A stretch of DNA of 64,000 nt, from contig QFQS01000003.1 in NCBI GenBank assembly GCA_003243455.1, positions 186,001 to 250,000 of the forward strand. Reading direction: 5' to 3'. Each line of letters starts with the position of its first letter. Position 1 is the first letter of the stretch. Positions 33,728-43,194 of the stretch are shown here, in pieces. This stretch comes from Cereibacter sphaeroides (GTDB lineage Bacteria > Pseudomonadota > Alphaproteobacteria > Rhodobacterales > Rhodobacteraceae). The position numbers were made by a program, and so were the translations under genes. A model generated the notes under the pieces. That model was not told the DNA's origin. It saw only the letters and a list, made by a program, of their open reading frames with translations, and did no database searches.

Positions 33728-35530
33728 ATGGCATATGAATATGAGACGCATACCTATGACGTCGTGGTCGTCGGTGCGGGGGGCGCAGGTTTGCGCGCGA
33801 CGCTCGGTATGGCCGAACAGGGGCTGAAGACGGCCTGCATCACCAAGGTCTTCCCGACGCGTTCGCACACCGTCGCCGCACAGGGCGGCATCGCCGCCAG
33901 CCTTGGCAACATGGGACCGGACAGCTGGCAGTGGCACATGTACGACACCGTGAAGGGGTCGGACTGGCTGGGCGACACCGACGCGATGGAATACCTGGCG
34001 CGAGAGGCGCCGAAGGCGGTCTATGAGCTTGAACACTACGGCGTGCCCTTCAGCCGGACCGAGCAGGGCAAGATCTATCAGCGCCCCTTCGGGGGGCACA
34101 CCACCGAGTACGGCGAAGGCCCGCCGGTGCAGCGCACCTGCGCCGCCGCCGACCGCACCGGCCACGCGATCCTTCACACGCTTTACGGCCAGTCGCTGAA
34201 GGAAAAGGCGCAGTTCTTCATCGAATATTTCGCGATCGACCTGATCATGTCCGAAGAGGGCGTGTGCCAGGGCGTCGTCGCCTGGAAACTGGATGACGGC
34301 ACCATCCACGTCTTCAACGCCAAGATGACGGTGCTGGCGACCGGCGGGTATGGCCGCGCCTATTTCAGCGCGACGTCGGCCCATACCTGCACCGGCGACG
34401 GTGGCGGCATGGTGGCCCGTGCGGGACTGCCACTGCAGGACATGGAGTTCGTGCAGTTCCACCCGACCGGCATCTACGGTTCTGGCTGCCTGATCACCGA
34501 AGGCGCGCGGGGCGAGGGCGGCTATCTGACCAACTCGGAAGGCGAGCGGTTCATGGAGCGTTATGCGCCCCATTACAAAGACCTCGCCAGCCGCGACGTG
34601 GTCAGCCGCTGCATGACCATCGAGATCCGCGAAGGCCGGGGCGTGGGGCCGAACAAGGACCACATCGACCTGAACCTGAACCACCTGCCGAAAGAGACGC
34701 TGGACTTGCGCCTGCCCGGCATCACCGAAAGCGCGCGCATCTTCGCGGGTGTGGACCTGACGAAGGAACCGATCCCGGTCATCCCGACCGTCCATTACAA
34801 CATGGGCGGCATTCCTACGAACTACTGGGGTGAGGTGCTGAACCCCACGGCGCAGAATCCCGACGCGATCTTCCCCGGCCTGATGGCGGTGGGCGAGGCG
34901 GGCTGTGCCTCGGTTCACGGCGCGAACCGTCTGGGGTCGAACAGCCTGATCGACCTTGTGGTCTTTGGCCGCGCTGCCGCGATCAAGGCGGGGCAGGTCG
35001 TGAACCCGCACACCACGAACCATGAGGCGAACAAGGCCAGCATCGACAAGGCGCTGGACCGCTTCGACCGCCTGCGCCATGCCGACGGCCATACGCCGAC
35101 GGCTGAGCTGCGCATGGACATGCAGAAGGCCATGCAGGCCGACGCCGCCGTCTTCCGCACCGACAAGACGCTGGCCGATGGCGTCCAGAAGATGGAGGCG
35201 ATCGCGGCGAAGATGTCCGACATCAAGGTCACCGACCGCAGCATGGTCTGGAACTCGGACCTGATGGAAACGCTGGAGCTGACCAACCTGATGCCCAACG
35301 CGCTGGCCACTATCGTGGCGGCCGAGGCTCGTAAGGAAAGCCGCGGCGCCCATGCGCATGAGGATTATCCGAACCGCGACGACGTGAACTGGCGCAAGCA
35401 CTCGCTGGCCTGGGTCGATGGCGACAAGGTGCGGCTGGCCTATCGCCCCGTGCATCTGGAGCCGCTGACGACCGAGGCGGAAGGCGGGATCGACTTGAAA
35501 AAGATCGCGCCCAAGGCAAGGGTGTACTGA
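33728..35530 (+). CDS. sdhA: Succinate dehydrogenase flavoprotein subunit
   Basis: A 600-residue FAD subunit of complex II. Dinucleotide site VVVVGAGGAGLRATLGMAEQGL, the covalent-FAD His in RSHTVAAQGGIAASLGN, active-site QFHPTGIYGSGCLITEGARGEGG and HGANRLGSNSLIDLVVFGRAA near the C-terminus are all present. The sdhB gene is not adjacent: a lipoprotein gene and an opposite-strand pair lie between. Confidence 0.98.
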   Translation: MAYEYETHTYDVVVVGAGGAGLRATLGMAEQGLKTACITKVFPTRSHTVAAQGGIAASLGNMGPDSWQWHMYDTVKGSDWLGDTDAMEYLAREAPKAVYELEHYGVPFSRTEQGKIYQRPFGGHTTEYGEGPPVQRTCAAADRTGHAILHTLYGQSLKEKAQFFIEYFAIDLIMSEEGVCQGVVAWKLDDGTIHVFNAKMTVLATGGYGRAYFSATSAHTCTGDGGGMVARAGLPLQDMEFVQFHPTGIYGSGCLITEGARGEGGYLTNSEGERFMERYAPHYKDLASRDVVSRCMTIEIREGRGVGPNKDHIDLNLNHLPKETLDLRLPGITESARIFAGVDLTKEPIPVIPTVHYNMGGIPTNYWGEVLNPTAQNPDAIFPGLMAVGEAGCASVHGANRLGSNSLIDLVVFGRAAAIKAGQVVNPHTTNHEANKASIDKALDRFDRLRHADGHTPTAELRMDMQKAMQADAAVFRTDKTLADGVQKMEAIAAKMSDIKVTDRSMVWNSDLMETLELTNLMPNALATIVAAEARKESRGAHAHEDYPNRDDVNWRKHSLAWVDGDKVRLAYRPVHLEPLTTEAEGGIDLKKIAPKARVY

Positions 35531-35556
35531 TAAGCCCCCTGTCCGCGTGGTTGCCG

Positions 35557-35793
35557 ATGCTGCGTCGCATATCTCTGGTCGGAACGATCCTTGCCCTTGG
35601 CGCCTGCGCCGATGGCCCCGGTTCGTCCGATTGGGAAAAGCGCGGCCAGACGGTCGCAGTCACCTATCCCGAAGGCGCCGCCGCACCGGCTGCGCCTTCG
35701 TCTGCGGCCAAAGCGCCTTTGCGAAACATTGGTGCGCGATGCACCGGTTCGATGCAGATCACCGGCGGCTCTGGATATGCTTGCTTGCGCTAA
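35557..35793 (+). CDS. Small lipoprotein downstream of sdhA
   Basis: A 78-residue product with lipoprotein signal MLRRISLVGTILALGAC (lipobox LGAC) and a low-complexity Ala/Pro stretch before a short C-terminal part with a Cys pair (ARCTGSM, GYACLR). No family. Starts 26 bp after sdhA, so probably part of that transcript. A TTG two codons earlier is also possible. Confidence 0.68.
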   Translation: MLRRISLVGTILALGACADGPGSSDWEKRGQTVAVTYPEGAAAPAAPSSAAKAPLRNIGARCTGSMQITGGSGYACLR

Positions 35794-35843
35794 GCGTGCC
35801 AGCGCGAGCCTGACCGTCAGAATAGCGCAGCGGCAAGTGAGGA

Positions 35844-36938
35844 TCAGCCACGCGTGATGTCTTTCGCCAGATGATCCCATAGCGCGCCGAGTGCCGCCTT
35901 CTTTTCGGCGGCTACGGCCGCAAGCCGGGTCTTTTCAGCCTGGGCGCCGTCCGGGGCTGCAAGCTCTTCGGCGATACGGCGGATGAAATCGTCGGCATCG
36001 CCCTTGTAGCTGGCATCCGGCCTGCCAAAGTCGCTCAAGAGCTCGCCGTATTTGTGGGACCAGCTGACGGCAAAGCTTGGCACTCCGCCTGCCAGCCCGT
36101 TGACAAGGCCGTGGAAGCGTCCGGTGACAACGATGCGCGCACGGGCGATGAAGGCCTTGATGTCGCGCGCATCGGGCAGGTCGACTATCGGCAACCCCCC
36201 CGCCGCCTTGGCCAGCCGTTCGGACATGGGACGGTCGCCTACGGGTTCGTGCAGAACGATCACCGGCTGCGCCCCTGCATCACGCATCGTCTGGGCGACC
36301 CGGGTATAAAGCGACATCAGCTCATCCTCGGTGGCCGCCCCCGCCTCGATCGTCTTGGCATTCAGGACAAGACAGCCGAAGGGCTCGGCAGGCGTCTTCA
36401 CCTGACGGTCCGAGATGTTCAGCGACATAGTGATGTCGGGCAGAAGAGGGATCGGCTTGCCCGCCTTCAGCGCATCCAGATGAGCCTGCGACACCAGATC
36501 GCGCGCGGCGAAATAACGTGCTCCTTGCAGGATGTGGCGCATTTCCTGTGCCAGTTCGTCGTCCTTGAACGGGCCAAACGCCTGAGGCAGCAGATAGGTC
36601 GGGCGCCCGGCACGGATATGTGCACCGGCGCGGTCGCGAGCCTTTTTCACGCCCCAGAAATCGCCATAGGCAAAGCCTGATATATCGATGACGTGGCTCA
36701 CACGCTTCCGGCCAAAGGGCAGATAGCGCTCCAGCCCTTTGGGCTGCAGCTTGCGATCGCGCTCGACAATCCCTGTCATTCCAATAGCGTCGCGCGCCTC
36801 TTGCGGTCCTTGCGGGGTCGAAGCAAACCGCGCACCGGGCAATCTTTTGCCAAGCTCGGCCACCACAGTATGAGCCATGAGTTCGGCCCCCTTGTTCGGC
36901 AGCCAGACTCCGCTGATCTCGATGACGGGGTCAGCCAT
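35844..36938 (-). CDS. Polysaccharide pyruvyl transferase family protein
   Basis: A 364-residue protein of the PF04230 family (CsaB/WcaK/ExoV-like), which transfers pyruvate ketals to surface polysaccharide. Family features: N-terminal EISGVWLPNKGAELMAH, middle YLLPQAFGPF, and C-terminal VVTGRFHGLVNGLAGGVPSFAVSWSHKYGEL with the conserved RFH. Overlaps the nitroreductase gene upstream by 8 bp, so the two are coupled. Lies antisense between sdhA and sdhB, unrelated to TCA functions. Confidence 0.9.
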   Translation of the reverse strand: MADPVIEISGVWLPNKGAELMAHTVVAELGKRLPGARFASTPQGPQEARDAIGMTGIVERDRKLQPKGLERYLPFGRKRVSHVIDISGFAYGDFWGVKKARDRAGAHIRAGRPTYLLPQAFGPFKDDELAQEMRHILQGARYFAARDLVSQAHLDALKAGKPIPLLPDITMSLNISDRQVKTPAEPFGCLVLNAKTIEAGAATEDELMSLYTRVAQTMRDAGAQPVIVLHEPVGDRPMSERLAKAAGGLPIVDLPDARDIKAFIARARIVVTGRFHGLVNGLAGGVPSFAVSWSHKYGELLSDFGRPDASYKGDADDFIRRIAEELAAPDGAQAEKTRLAAVAAEKKAALGALWDHLAKDITRG

Positions 36939-37968
36939 GAAAATGAAGAACTTCGCTGACGGGCCGCTTGGCCGAATAGGGGATCATACCTTCGGGCTTG
37001 GGCACACCAAGGCCGATCAGCATGATCGGCACCTGATGGGGGGCCAGGCCCAGAAGATCGCGCATTGCCTGGTGGTTGGCAGGAATGTCGGGCCAGTTGA
37101 TCGGCACGCTTCCAAGGCCTTGCGCCGTGATCGCCAGCATGAACTGCATCGAGGCCAGCGCCCCGTCGATGAAGATCAGATGGCGGTCGCGAGGTTCCTC
37201 GAACATCGACAGATCGCCGACCACGCAGACCAGCGCAGGCAGCTGGTCTCCGAAACCTGCCGTGCCAAGTGGCAGCGCGGCCATCTTGTCGATCAGGTCA
37301 CGCCTGGTTGCGCAGTGAAAGCTGAAGGGCTGACGGTTGCAGGCACTGGGGGCCTGAAGCGCTGCTGCCGCTGCCGCTTCGATCTTTTCGCGCGCGACGG
37401 GTTCGTCGGCATACCAGCGTTGTGACCGGCGCGCCCGACAAAGCGCCAGAAAGGCGGGAAAGTCCATCGTCGCCCCCAGGTCCCGGCCGACATAGGCGGC
37501 GATATTGCTGTGTGGGTAGGGGCTGAAGCTGCCTTCGGCTGTCCGCTGCGCGGGCGCGGTCAGGAACAGGGCATGCGCCTGCGCGATCTTGTCCTGGTTG
37601 GTGTCAACGGCGTCGAAATACCTTGAAAGCACGTCCGAGGCCCAACGAAGTTCGTTCGGGCTTGCGTCGGGCTGAGCGGCCAAAGCCAGATACAGTTTCG
37701 CCGTCTCGCCAATAAAAGCCTCGGCAAAGACAGAGCGGCGTTCGGGGCTGCAAAGTCCTTTCTCAAGCCGGTGGATGTTACGGCGCAAAAGGGGGGAAGT
37801 CCCGCGGAAGTTCGCCTTTTTGCTTTGGAACTCCGCCATGCCGCGGGTAGCCGCCTGGCGTTCCGCATCCAGCGCTTCGCCCAAGACCTCTTCGGTCTTT
37901 TGCTGACGGGTCTTGCTACGCACGAGGGTCGCAGGAAGCGACCGGAGGCCGCGTTTCAGGAAAGACAT
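36931..37968 (-). CDS. Nitroreductase-family protein, polysaccharide-associated
   Basis: A 345-residue protein. The N-terminal ~130 residues are an extra helical, basic region; the C-terminal ~200 residues are a flavin nitroreductase fold (RRSQRWYADEPVAREKIEAAAAAALQAPSACNRQPFSFH; GLGSVPINWPDIPANHQAMRDLLGLAPHQVPIMLIGLGVPK). Proteins of this extended type are found beside polysaccharide pyruvyl transferases. ATG 37968 has GGAG..AGG upstream; the longer frame to 38130 lacks support. Function in the pathway unknown. Confidence 0.85.
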   Translation of the reverse strand: MSFLKRGLRSLPATLVRSKTRQQKTEEVLGEALDAERQAATRGMAEFQSKKANFRGTSPLLRRNIHRLEKGLCSPERRSVFAEAFIGETAKLYLALAAQPDASPNELRWASDVLSRYFDAVDTNQDKIAQAHALFLTAPAQRTAEGSFSPYPHSNIAAYVGRDLGATMDFPAFLALCRARRSQRWYADEPVAREKIEAAAAAALQAPSACNRQPFSFHCATRRDLIDKMAALPLGTAGFGDQLPALVCVVGDLSMFEEPRDRHLIFIDGALASMQFMLAITAQGLGSVPINWPDIPANHQAMRDLLGLAPHQVPIMLIGLGVPKPEGMIPYSAKRPVSEVLHFHG

Positions 37969-38246
37969 GATCCTGCTCCAATATTTACACGACGGGGACC
38001 ATTGCTGCTCGGCAATATCAGCGATAGGCGGACGACGTAAACTAGGTGAGCCAGACGACAGCGGCATGACGCCTATCGGGGCGTAGATCAACAACTGTTT
38101 GCGCAAACGGCAGGCGGATTTGATAGTCATCCATGATTTGCCGTGCGGATATGAAAGCAGAGTGCTATGCCCCTTTCGCTGTCGCCGATGGCAACTTCAA
38201 CCGATTCCGTCACGCTGTCTGCCTATGGTCAAGGAGTTTGCACACC

Positions 38247-38567
38247 ATGATCCGCTTTGCCGCAATACCGATACTGACAGCCGCGCTCGCCGCCTGTTCC
38301 CCGGCGCAGATCGGCACGGATGTGACGCGGCGCGCAGCCCGGACCGTGGTTCTTCCCGTAGTCAGCGCGAATACGCCCGAGCCTGCGGCCAGTCTGGCGA
38401 CCGACTGCATCCTGGCCAACGCGTCGAACCGCGAGTTGAATATGCTGGCGCGCGACATGGGCACGCGCGCCGGGACGCTGACCGAGCAGAATATCCGCAC
38501 CATTCTTGCCAAACCGGCAACGCAGTCCTGCATCGCGGGCAAGGGGCTGGCGCCCGTTGTCATCTGA
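38247..38567 (+). CDS. Small lipoprotein
   Basis: A 106-residue product with lipobox at MIRFAAIPILTAALAAC and a mature helical domain containing two Cys (TDCILANAS, TQSCIAGKG), probably disulfide-linked. AAGGAG precedes the ATG. Conserved-looking but no family recognised. Overlaps the next lipoprotein gene by 11 bp; both precede sdhB on the same strand. Confidence 0.75.
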   Translation: MIRFAAIPILTAALAACSPAQIGTDVTRRAARTVVLPVVSANTPEPAASLATDCILANASNRELNMLARDMGTRAGTLTEQNIRTILAKPATQSCIAGKGLAPVVI

Positions 38568-38859
38568 ATTTCGGCGAACAGCCCTGGTCATCGTCGCGGC
38601 GCTGATCGTTACCGGCTGCGGCAAGCTGACCGTTCAGCAGGCCGAAAGCCGCTGCCTGCTTGAGGCGCGGCAGGTGCGCAACCCCTTCGCCGGCTCCGAG
38701 GTTGCCGTCGGCACCGGCTACAAGGCGACGATCGACCTGACGATCTCGACCGACTACCTGAACGGGCGCGATCCGAACGACGTCTTTGCCTCCTGCGTCC
38801 GGCGGCGGTCCGGGCAGCTACCCACCCGTCCGGTCTATGATCAGCCGGGATGGCGCTAA
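38557..38859 (+). CDS. Small lipoprotein (TTG start)
   Basis: A 100-residue product if translation starts at TTG 38557, which follows AAGGGG by 10 nt; this gives a signal FRRTALVIVAALIVTGC with lipobox VTGC. The mature part has two further Cys (SRCLLEA, ASCVRR) and ISTDYLNGRDPNDVFASC. The frame upstream (to 38506) overlaps the preceding gene and would place extra residues before the signal. No family recognised. Confidence 0.66.
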   Translation: MSSEFRRTALVIVAALIVTGCGKLTVQQAESRCLLEARQVRNPFAGSEVAVGTGYKATIDLTISTDYLNGRDPNDVFASCVRRRSGQLPTRPVYDQPGWR

Positions 38860-38960
38860 CACCTTCGCATCTGCGGCATTTCGGTCTTTTCGCCGCCCGC
38901 GCAAGGGCCTAATGTCTGCCCTAAGCCGCGTCCACCCAGACAGCCAGCCGGAGAAGAGAA

Positions 38961-39737
38961 TTGGTCCAGTTCACGCTACCCAGGAATTCCAAGGTTCGCG
39001 TCGGCAAGACTTGGCCAAAGCCCGATGGCAAGAACGTCCGCAAGGTCAGCATCTATCGCTGGAACCCGGACGATGGCGAAAACCCGCGGATCGACACCTA
39101 TTTCATCGACCTCGACAAATGCGGCCCGATGGTTCTGGACGCGCTGATCAAGATCAAGTCCGAGATCGACCCGACGCTGACGTTCCGGCGGTCCTGCCGC
39201 GAGGGGATCTGCGGCTCCTGTGCGATGAACATCGACGGGATCAATACGCTCGCCTGCACCTATGGCATCGACGAGGTAAGAGGCGACATCCGCATCTATC
39301 CGCTGCCGCACATGCCGGTCATCAAGGATCTGGTCCCCGACCTGACCCATTTCTACGCCCAGCACGCTTCGGTCCAGCCATGGCTTCAGACCAGCTCGAA
39401 CACGCCCGCCAAGGAATGGCGCCAGTCGATCGACGACCGGTCCAAGCTGGACGGGCTGTACGAATGCATCATGTGCGCCTGCTGCTCGACATCCTGCCCC
39501 AGCTACTGGTGGAACGGTGATCGCTACCTTGGCCCCGCCGCACTGCTGCATGCCTATCGCTGGATCATCGACAGCCGCGACGAGGCGACGGGAGAGCGTC
39601 TGGACGGGCTTGAAGATCCGTTCAAGCTGTACCGCTGCCACACGATCATGAACTGCGCCAAGACCTGTCCCAAGGGCCTGAACCCGGCCAAGGCGATCAG
39701 CGAAATCAAGCAGTTGATGGTCGAGCGGATGGTCTGA
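38961..39737 (+). CDS. sdhB: Succinate dehydrogenase iron-sulfur subunit
   Basis: A 258-residue subunit with the [2Fe-2S] motif SCREGICGSCAMNIDG and later Cys, and the C-terminal motifs CIMCACCSTSCPSYWW and CHTIMNCAKTCPKGLNP for the [4Fe-4S] and [3Fe-4S] clusters. The likely start is TTG 38961 with GGAGAAGAGAA before it; the next Met is too far inside. It transfers electrons from SdhA to the SdhCD quinone site. It lies 3.4 kb from sdhA, with five genes between. Confidence 0.96.
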   Translation: MVQFTLPRNSKVRVGKTWPKPDGKNVRKVSIYRWNPDDGENPRIDTYFIDLDKCGPMVLDALIKIKSEIDPTLTFRRSCREGICGSCAMNIDGINTLACTYGIDEVRGDIRIYPLPHMPVIKDLVPDLTHFYAQHASVQPWLQTSSNTPAKEWRQSIDDRSKLDGLYECIMCACCSTSCPSYWWNGDRYLGPAALLHAYRWIIDSRDEATGERLDGLEDPFKLYRCHTIMNCAKTCPKGLNPAKAISEIKQLMVERMV

Positions 39738-39780
39738 GGCGGGGGGCTCACCCTCCTCACGAACTGCGCTACGTCTGACC

Positions 39781-39960
39781 GGGCGGGATCAGAAACGCGA
39801 TCCGCGTTTCCCCGCCCGCAGCGCGACATTGCCACAAGACCCTATCCGCAGAGATACGACGGAGGCCAGCGCCCGCCGGGACGGGCGCTGGCCGTGGCCT
39901 TTGGGGCCGCGGCCCGTGCAACTCGATCTGTGACGCATGGCGAAGGCGATGGCCTTCGCC
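39781..39960 (+). repeat. Dispersed GC-rich intergenic repeat, copy B
   Basis: A 180-bp plus-oriented copy in the 306-bp gap between sdhB and the gamma-glutamylcyclotransferase gene. It lacks the central ~40-bp block with GCCTGCCCCGGCGGG that copies A, C and D carry. It ends with the self-complementary GGCGAAGGCGATGGCCTTCG. The rest of the gap holds nothing else that I recognise. Confidence 0.87.
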
Positions 39961-40043
39961 AAAGCAAGGTCACTACAGCGCCGCCCCCCGTTGACATTGC
40001 CCCACACCCGACCTCACCTAGCGCCCGCAATCCCAGAATTCCG

Positions 40044-40796
40044 ATGCCGCCCGCACCACGCCCTCCGCTCTCGCTCGACCTGACCGAAGCCCTTGTCGCG
40101 CGGGTTTACCGGCACGTTCCCGATACCGGCCTGCCTGTCTACGCGGACATGACCCCGATGACGGAAGCAGACCGCATCGCGATGGCGAAACAGCTTCTGG
40201 CGCAGAATGACGGGCGGCCCTTCTGGATCTTCGGCTATGGCTCGCTGATCTGGAAACCGGCCTTCGAATATGTCGAGACGCGGCGCGTGATGGCGCATGG
40301 CTGGCGACGGTCGTTCTGCATCGACCTCGACAGTTGGCGCGGCACGCCAGAAGAGCCGGGGCTGATGTTGGCGCTGGTGCCCGGCGGGTCTTGCGCCGGG
40401 ATGGCCTATCTGATGCCGCCCGACGATCCCGAAAAGCGGATGCTGCGCCTCTTGGAGCGTGAGGTGGCCTTTCGCGAGGATATCCGGCTGGTGCGCTGGC
40501 TGACCGTGCGCGGGCCGGATGGCCCGATCCGGGCGCTGACCTTTTACGCAGGCATGCTCGGCAGCGGCTACTTCATCGACCTGCCGATCAAGGCGCAGGT
40601 CCACCGGCTGTCACGTGCGGTCGGTCACGTCGGCAGTTGCGCGGAATACCTGCGCAACACCGTCCAGCATCTGGAAGAGATCGGCATTCACGACCGCTAC
40701 CTGTGGCAACTGCAAAGCCTGGTCGCCGCCGAAATCTCGGAACACTTCCCGGCGCTTGCCGGAGAACTGCCGACTAGCAGTAACGCTCCACGGTGA
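40044..40796 (+). CDS. Gamma-glutamylcyclotransferase, ChaC-like
   Basis: A 250-residue ChaC/GGCT-fold protein that would cleave glutathione to 5-oxoproline and Cys-Gly. Signatures: IFGYGSLIWKPAFEY near residue 65 (substrate-binding YGSL) and EREVAFREDIRLVRW containing the catalytic Glu. The frame is open further upstream through repeat copy B; ATG 40044 gives a normal-looking N-terminus. The last 23 bp overlap the convergent aldo/keto reductase gene. Confidence 0.9.
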   Translation: MPPAPRPPLSLDLTEALVARVYRHVPDTGLPVYADMTPMTEADRIAMAKQLLAQNDGRPFWIFGYGSLIWKPAFEYVETRRVMAHGWRRSFCIDLDSWRGTPEEPGLMLALVPGGSCAGMAYLMPPDDPEKRMLRLLEREVAFREDIRLVRWLTVRGPDGPIRALTFYAGMLGSGYFIDLPIKAQVHRLSRAVGHVGSCAEYLRNTVQHLEEIGIHDRYLWQLQSLVAAEISEHFPALAGELPTSSNAPR

Positions 40797-41757
40797 TTGC
40801 CTGATCAAGATTGTAGCGGTCGCCATGCGCGAAGCCGACCGGCAAGAGCCGCGCTATTTCCGCCCGGTCTGCGTCTGTGAATCTGATCTCCGATGCGCCG
40901 ACCCAGGCACCAAGGTTTTCCGCCGTGCGCGTGCCGGGGATCGGGATCAGATGATCGCCCTGATCCAGCACCCAGGCAAGCGCCGCCGCCGGAACCGTCC
41001 AGCCGTGCTCTGCGCAGAAGGCGCGGAAGGGGGCGATGCGGGCCATGTTCAGCGACCAGTCCGGTTCCTGAAAACGCGGGATCGACCGGCGGAAATCCTT
41101 CTCCGGCAGGGTATTGGCGTCGATGGCGGGCGCCCCGAATACGCCGCGCGCCAGTGGTGAGAATGGAACGAAGGCCACGCCCAGTTCGGCACAGGTCTGG
41201 ATCAGCCCAAGCTCCGGCTGGCGCGTCCACAGCGAATATTCGTTCTGCACCGCCATGCAGGGATGCACCGCATGGGCGCGACGCAGCGTACCGGGAGAGA
41301 CTTCGGACAGGCCGTAGCCGCCGATCTTGCCCTGGTCGATCAGCTTTTTCAGCGTGCCGACGACCTCTTCGATCGGCCGCTCCACCTCGCGCCGATGGAT
41401 GTAGAACAGATCGACGTAGTCCACGCCAAGACGCTTCAGCGAGCCTTCCAGCTCGGACCGCAGATGCGCTTCCGAATTGTCGAAACGGCGCGGCGGGCCG
41501 TTCATGATGGACGCCTTGGTGGCGATCACCACCTTCGGCTTACGGCGTTTCAGGAAGCGACCGATCACGCTTTCGCAGACGCCCATGCCGTAGATATTCG
41601 CGACGTCGAGGAAATCTATACCGCCGTCGATGGCGGCATCCAGACAGCGCTGGCTCGCCTCTTCATCCGTGGGGCCGAAGATGCCGCCGAAACTCATGCA
41701 GCCAAGGCCGATGGCCGACACCTCGGGTCCGGTTGCGCCAAGCCGTCGTCTCTGCAT
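40774..41757 (-). CDS. Aldo/keto reductase
   Basis: A 327-residue NADPH-dependent reductase of the Tas/YajO-like class. MQRRRLGATGPEVSAIGLGCMSFG start; catalytic Asp/Tyr in FLDVANIYG, Lys in KVVIATKAS and His in DLFYIHRREVERPIEE; C-terminal cofactor site PIPGTRTAENLGAW. Substrate not predictable. Monocistronic; convergent with the ChaC-like gene. Confidence 0.92.
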   Translation of the reverse strand: MQRRRLGATGPEVSAIGLGCMSFGGIFGPTDEEASQRCLDAAIDGGIDFLDVANIYGMGVCESVIGRFLKRRKPKVVIATKASIMNGPPRRFDNSEAHLRSELEGSLKRLGVDYVDLFYIHRREVERPIEEVVGTLKKLIDQGKIGGYGLSEVSPGTLRRAHAVHPCMAVQNEYSLWTRQPELGLIQTCAELGVAFVPFSPLARGVFGAPAIDANTLPEKDFRRSIPRFQEPDWSLNMARIAPFRAFCAEHGWTVPAAALAWVLDQGDHLIPIPGTRTAENLGAWVGASEIRFTDADRAEIARLLPVGFAHGDRYNLDQAITVERYC

Positions 41758-41834
41758 GGGAAAGCTCCTTCTTCAAAGGGGGGCAGAGAAGACGGCGGCG
41801 AATCGTTCTGGTCAAGGGCGAAAGCGAAGGGCGC

Positions 41835-42539
41835 TCAGGCGAAGGCAGCCTTCAGCGCGATCTGCACCATGTCGCCAAAGCTTTTCTCGCGGTCGGCCGA
41901 AGGCAGCGCCTCATGCGTCAGCAGATGGTCCGAAATGGTCAGCACGGCCAGCGCCCTGCGTCGGTGACGGGCGGCGAGGATGTAAAGCTCTGCCGCCTCC
42001 ATCTCGACGCAGAGGATGCCGTGGCGGGTCATTTGTTCATTGAGATCAGGGCGTTCGTCATAGAACACATCCGCCGAATAGATATTGCCCGCATGCGTGG
42101 TCACGCCCATCTCCTGCGCCGCCTGCCAGGCATGGCGCAGCAGGCCGAAATCGGCGGTGGGGGCGAAGTTCAGTTCCTTGAAGATGCCGAGCGAGGGGGT
42201 CGAAATGGTCGATGCCGTCGTGGCCAGCACCACGTCGCGTATCTTCACCTCATGCTGCATGCCACCCGCCGAGCCGATACGGATCAGCGTCTGCGCGCCG
42301 TATTCGGTAATGAGTTCATTGGCATAGATCGACAGCGACGGCATTCCCATGCCGGTGCCATGGATGGTCACGGGATGGCCGTTCCAGGTGCCGGTATAGC
42401 CCAGCATCCCCCGCACCTCGTTCACCAGCTTCGGGTTTTCCAGGAATGTTTCCGCCGCCCAGCGGGCGCGGTAGGGGTCACCGGGCAAAAGCACTGTTTC
42501 GGCGATCTCGCCGGGTTTCGCGCCGATATGGATGCTCAT
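41835..42539 (-). CDS. deoD: Purine-nucleoside phosphorylase, DeoD type
   Basis: A 234-residue hexameric-type nucleoside phosphorylase for purine salvage. MSIHIGAKPGEIAETVLLPGDPYRA, the phosphate-site RIGSAGGMQ, and GILCVEMEAAELYILAA with TISDHLLTHE containing the catalytic Asp are typical. Full length for the family. Confidence 0.95.
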   Translation of the reverse strand: MSIHIGAKPGEIAETVLLPGDPYRARWAAETFLENPKLVNEVRGMLGYTGTWNGHPVTIHGTGMGMPSLSIYANELITEYGAQTLIRIGSAGGMQHEVKIRDVVLATTASTISTPSLGIFKELNFAPTADFGLLRHAWQAAQEMGVTTHAGNIYSADVFYDERPDLNEQMTRHGILCVEMEAAELYILAARHRRRALAVLTISDHLLTHEALPSADREKSFGDMVQIALKAAFA

Positions 42540-42663
42540 TCTGGCTCTCCCATGGGACTATTGGTTAAGCCCATGGGATAGCGATCAAAACCGGTGCTGG
42601 AAAGCGTATGGTTCCGGTATGGCTTTGGTATGGGCCGCTGTTGGCCCATACCGGCGTTGACGC

Positions 42664-43194
42664 TCAGCGCGGGATCAGGCCTTCGTACTCCGCCTTCAGC
42701 TTCCGCCAGCCGTCCCAGAACGGTTCGGTCTTGGTGCCTGTCAGGTTGGCGACCAGCGTGTCGAGGTGCATGTGCCAGCCCGCACCGATCTTCAACATGT
42801 TGTCGCGATCCGAGATGCGGTGATGCGTCAGCGTCAGCAGAACAGTATCGCCGAGGGGTTCCAGGTCGATCATCACCTCGCCCTGGCCCCAGGCAAAGCC
42901 CAGACGCTTGTTCGGATCCAGCACGGTGATCCGGCTGTCCATGCTGTGTTCGGCGCCCATCCCTGCAGGCCGGGTTGCCGGATCGCCGGAAAGCTCATCG
43001 TTGCGCCAGGTCAGGGTGAACGGCGCGCCCACCTTCATCTCCATCTCGCCCGAGGCCAGCCATTTGCGGCGCAGCTCGCTGTCGGTCAGGTAGGACCAGA
43101 CCCGATCGACCGGGCCGGGCAGACGGCGCTGGATCTGGATGGTCATCGGCTCGACGACGGTGCCATAGGCGCCGCGCTCCATTACCTTGTTCAT
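42664..43194 (-). CDS. SRPBCC (AHSA1-like) domain protein
   Basis: A 176-residue START/Bet v1-fold protein: PGPVDRVWSYLTDSELRRKWLASGEMEMKVGAPFTLTWRND at the N-terminus and a C-terminal helix GAGWHMHLDTLVANLTGT are characteristic. Such proteins are commonly encoded with ArsR regulators; here the ATG overlaps the ArsR stop by 4 bp. Likely binds a hydrophobic ligand; role unknown. Confidence 0.9.
   Translation of the reverse strand: MNKVMERGAYGTVVEPMTIQIQRRLPGPVDRVWSYLTDSELRRKWLASGEMEMKVGAPFTLTWRNDELSGDPATRPAGMGAEHSMDSRITVLDPNKRLGFAWGQGEVMIDLEPLGDTVLLTLTHHRISDRDNMLKIGAGWHMHLDTLVANLTGTKTEPFWDGWRKLKAEYEGLIPR

Noticed and set aside
33641..35455. 604-residue minus-strand frame opposite sdhA
   Set aside because: Shadow of sdhA third-position GC; sequence rich in Arg, His and Val without recognisable domains.
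39894..40043. 50-residue N-terminal extension of the ChaC-like protein
   Set aside because: It is encoded by repeat copy B and is not similar to the family.
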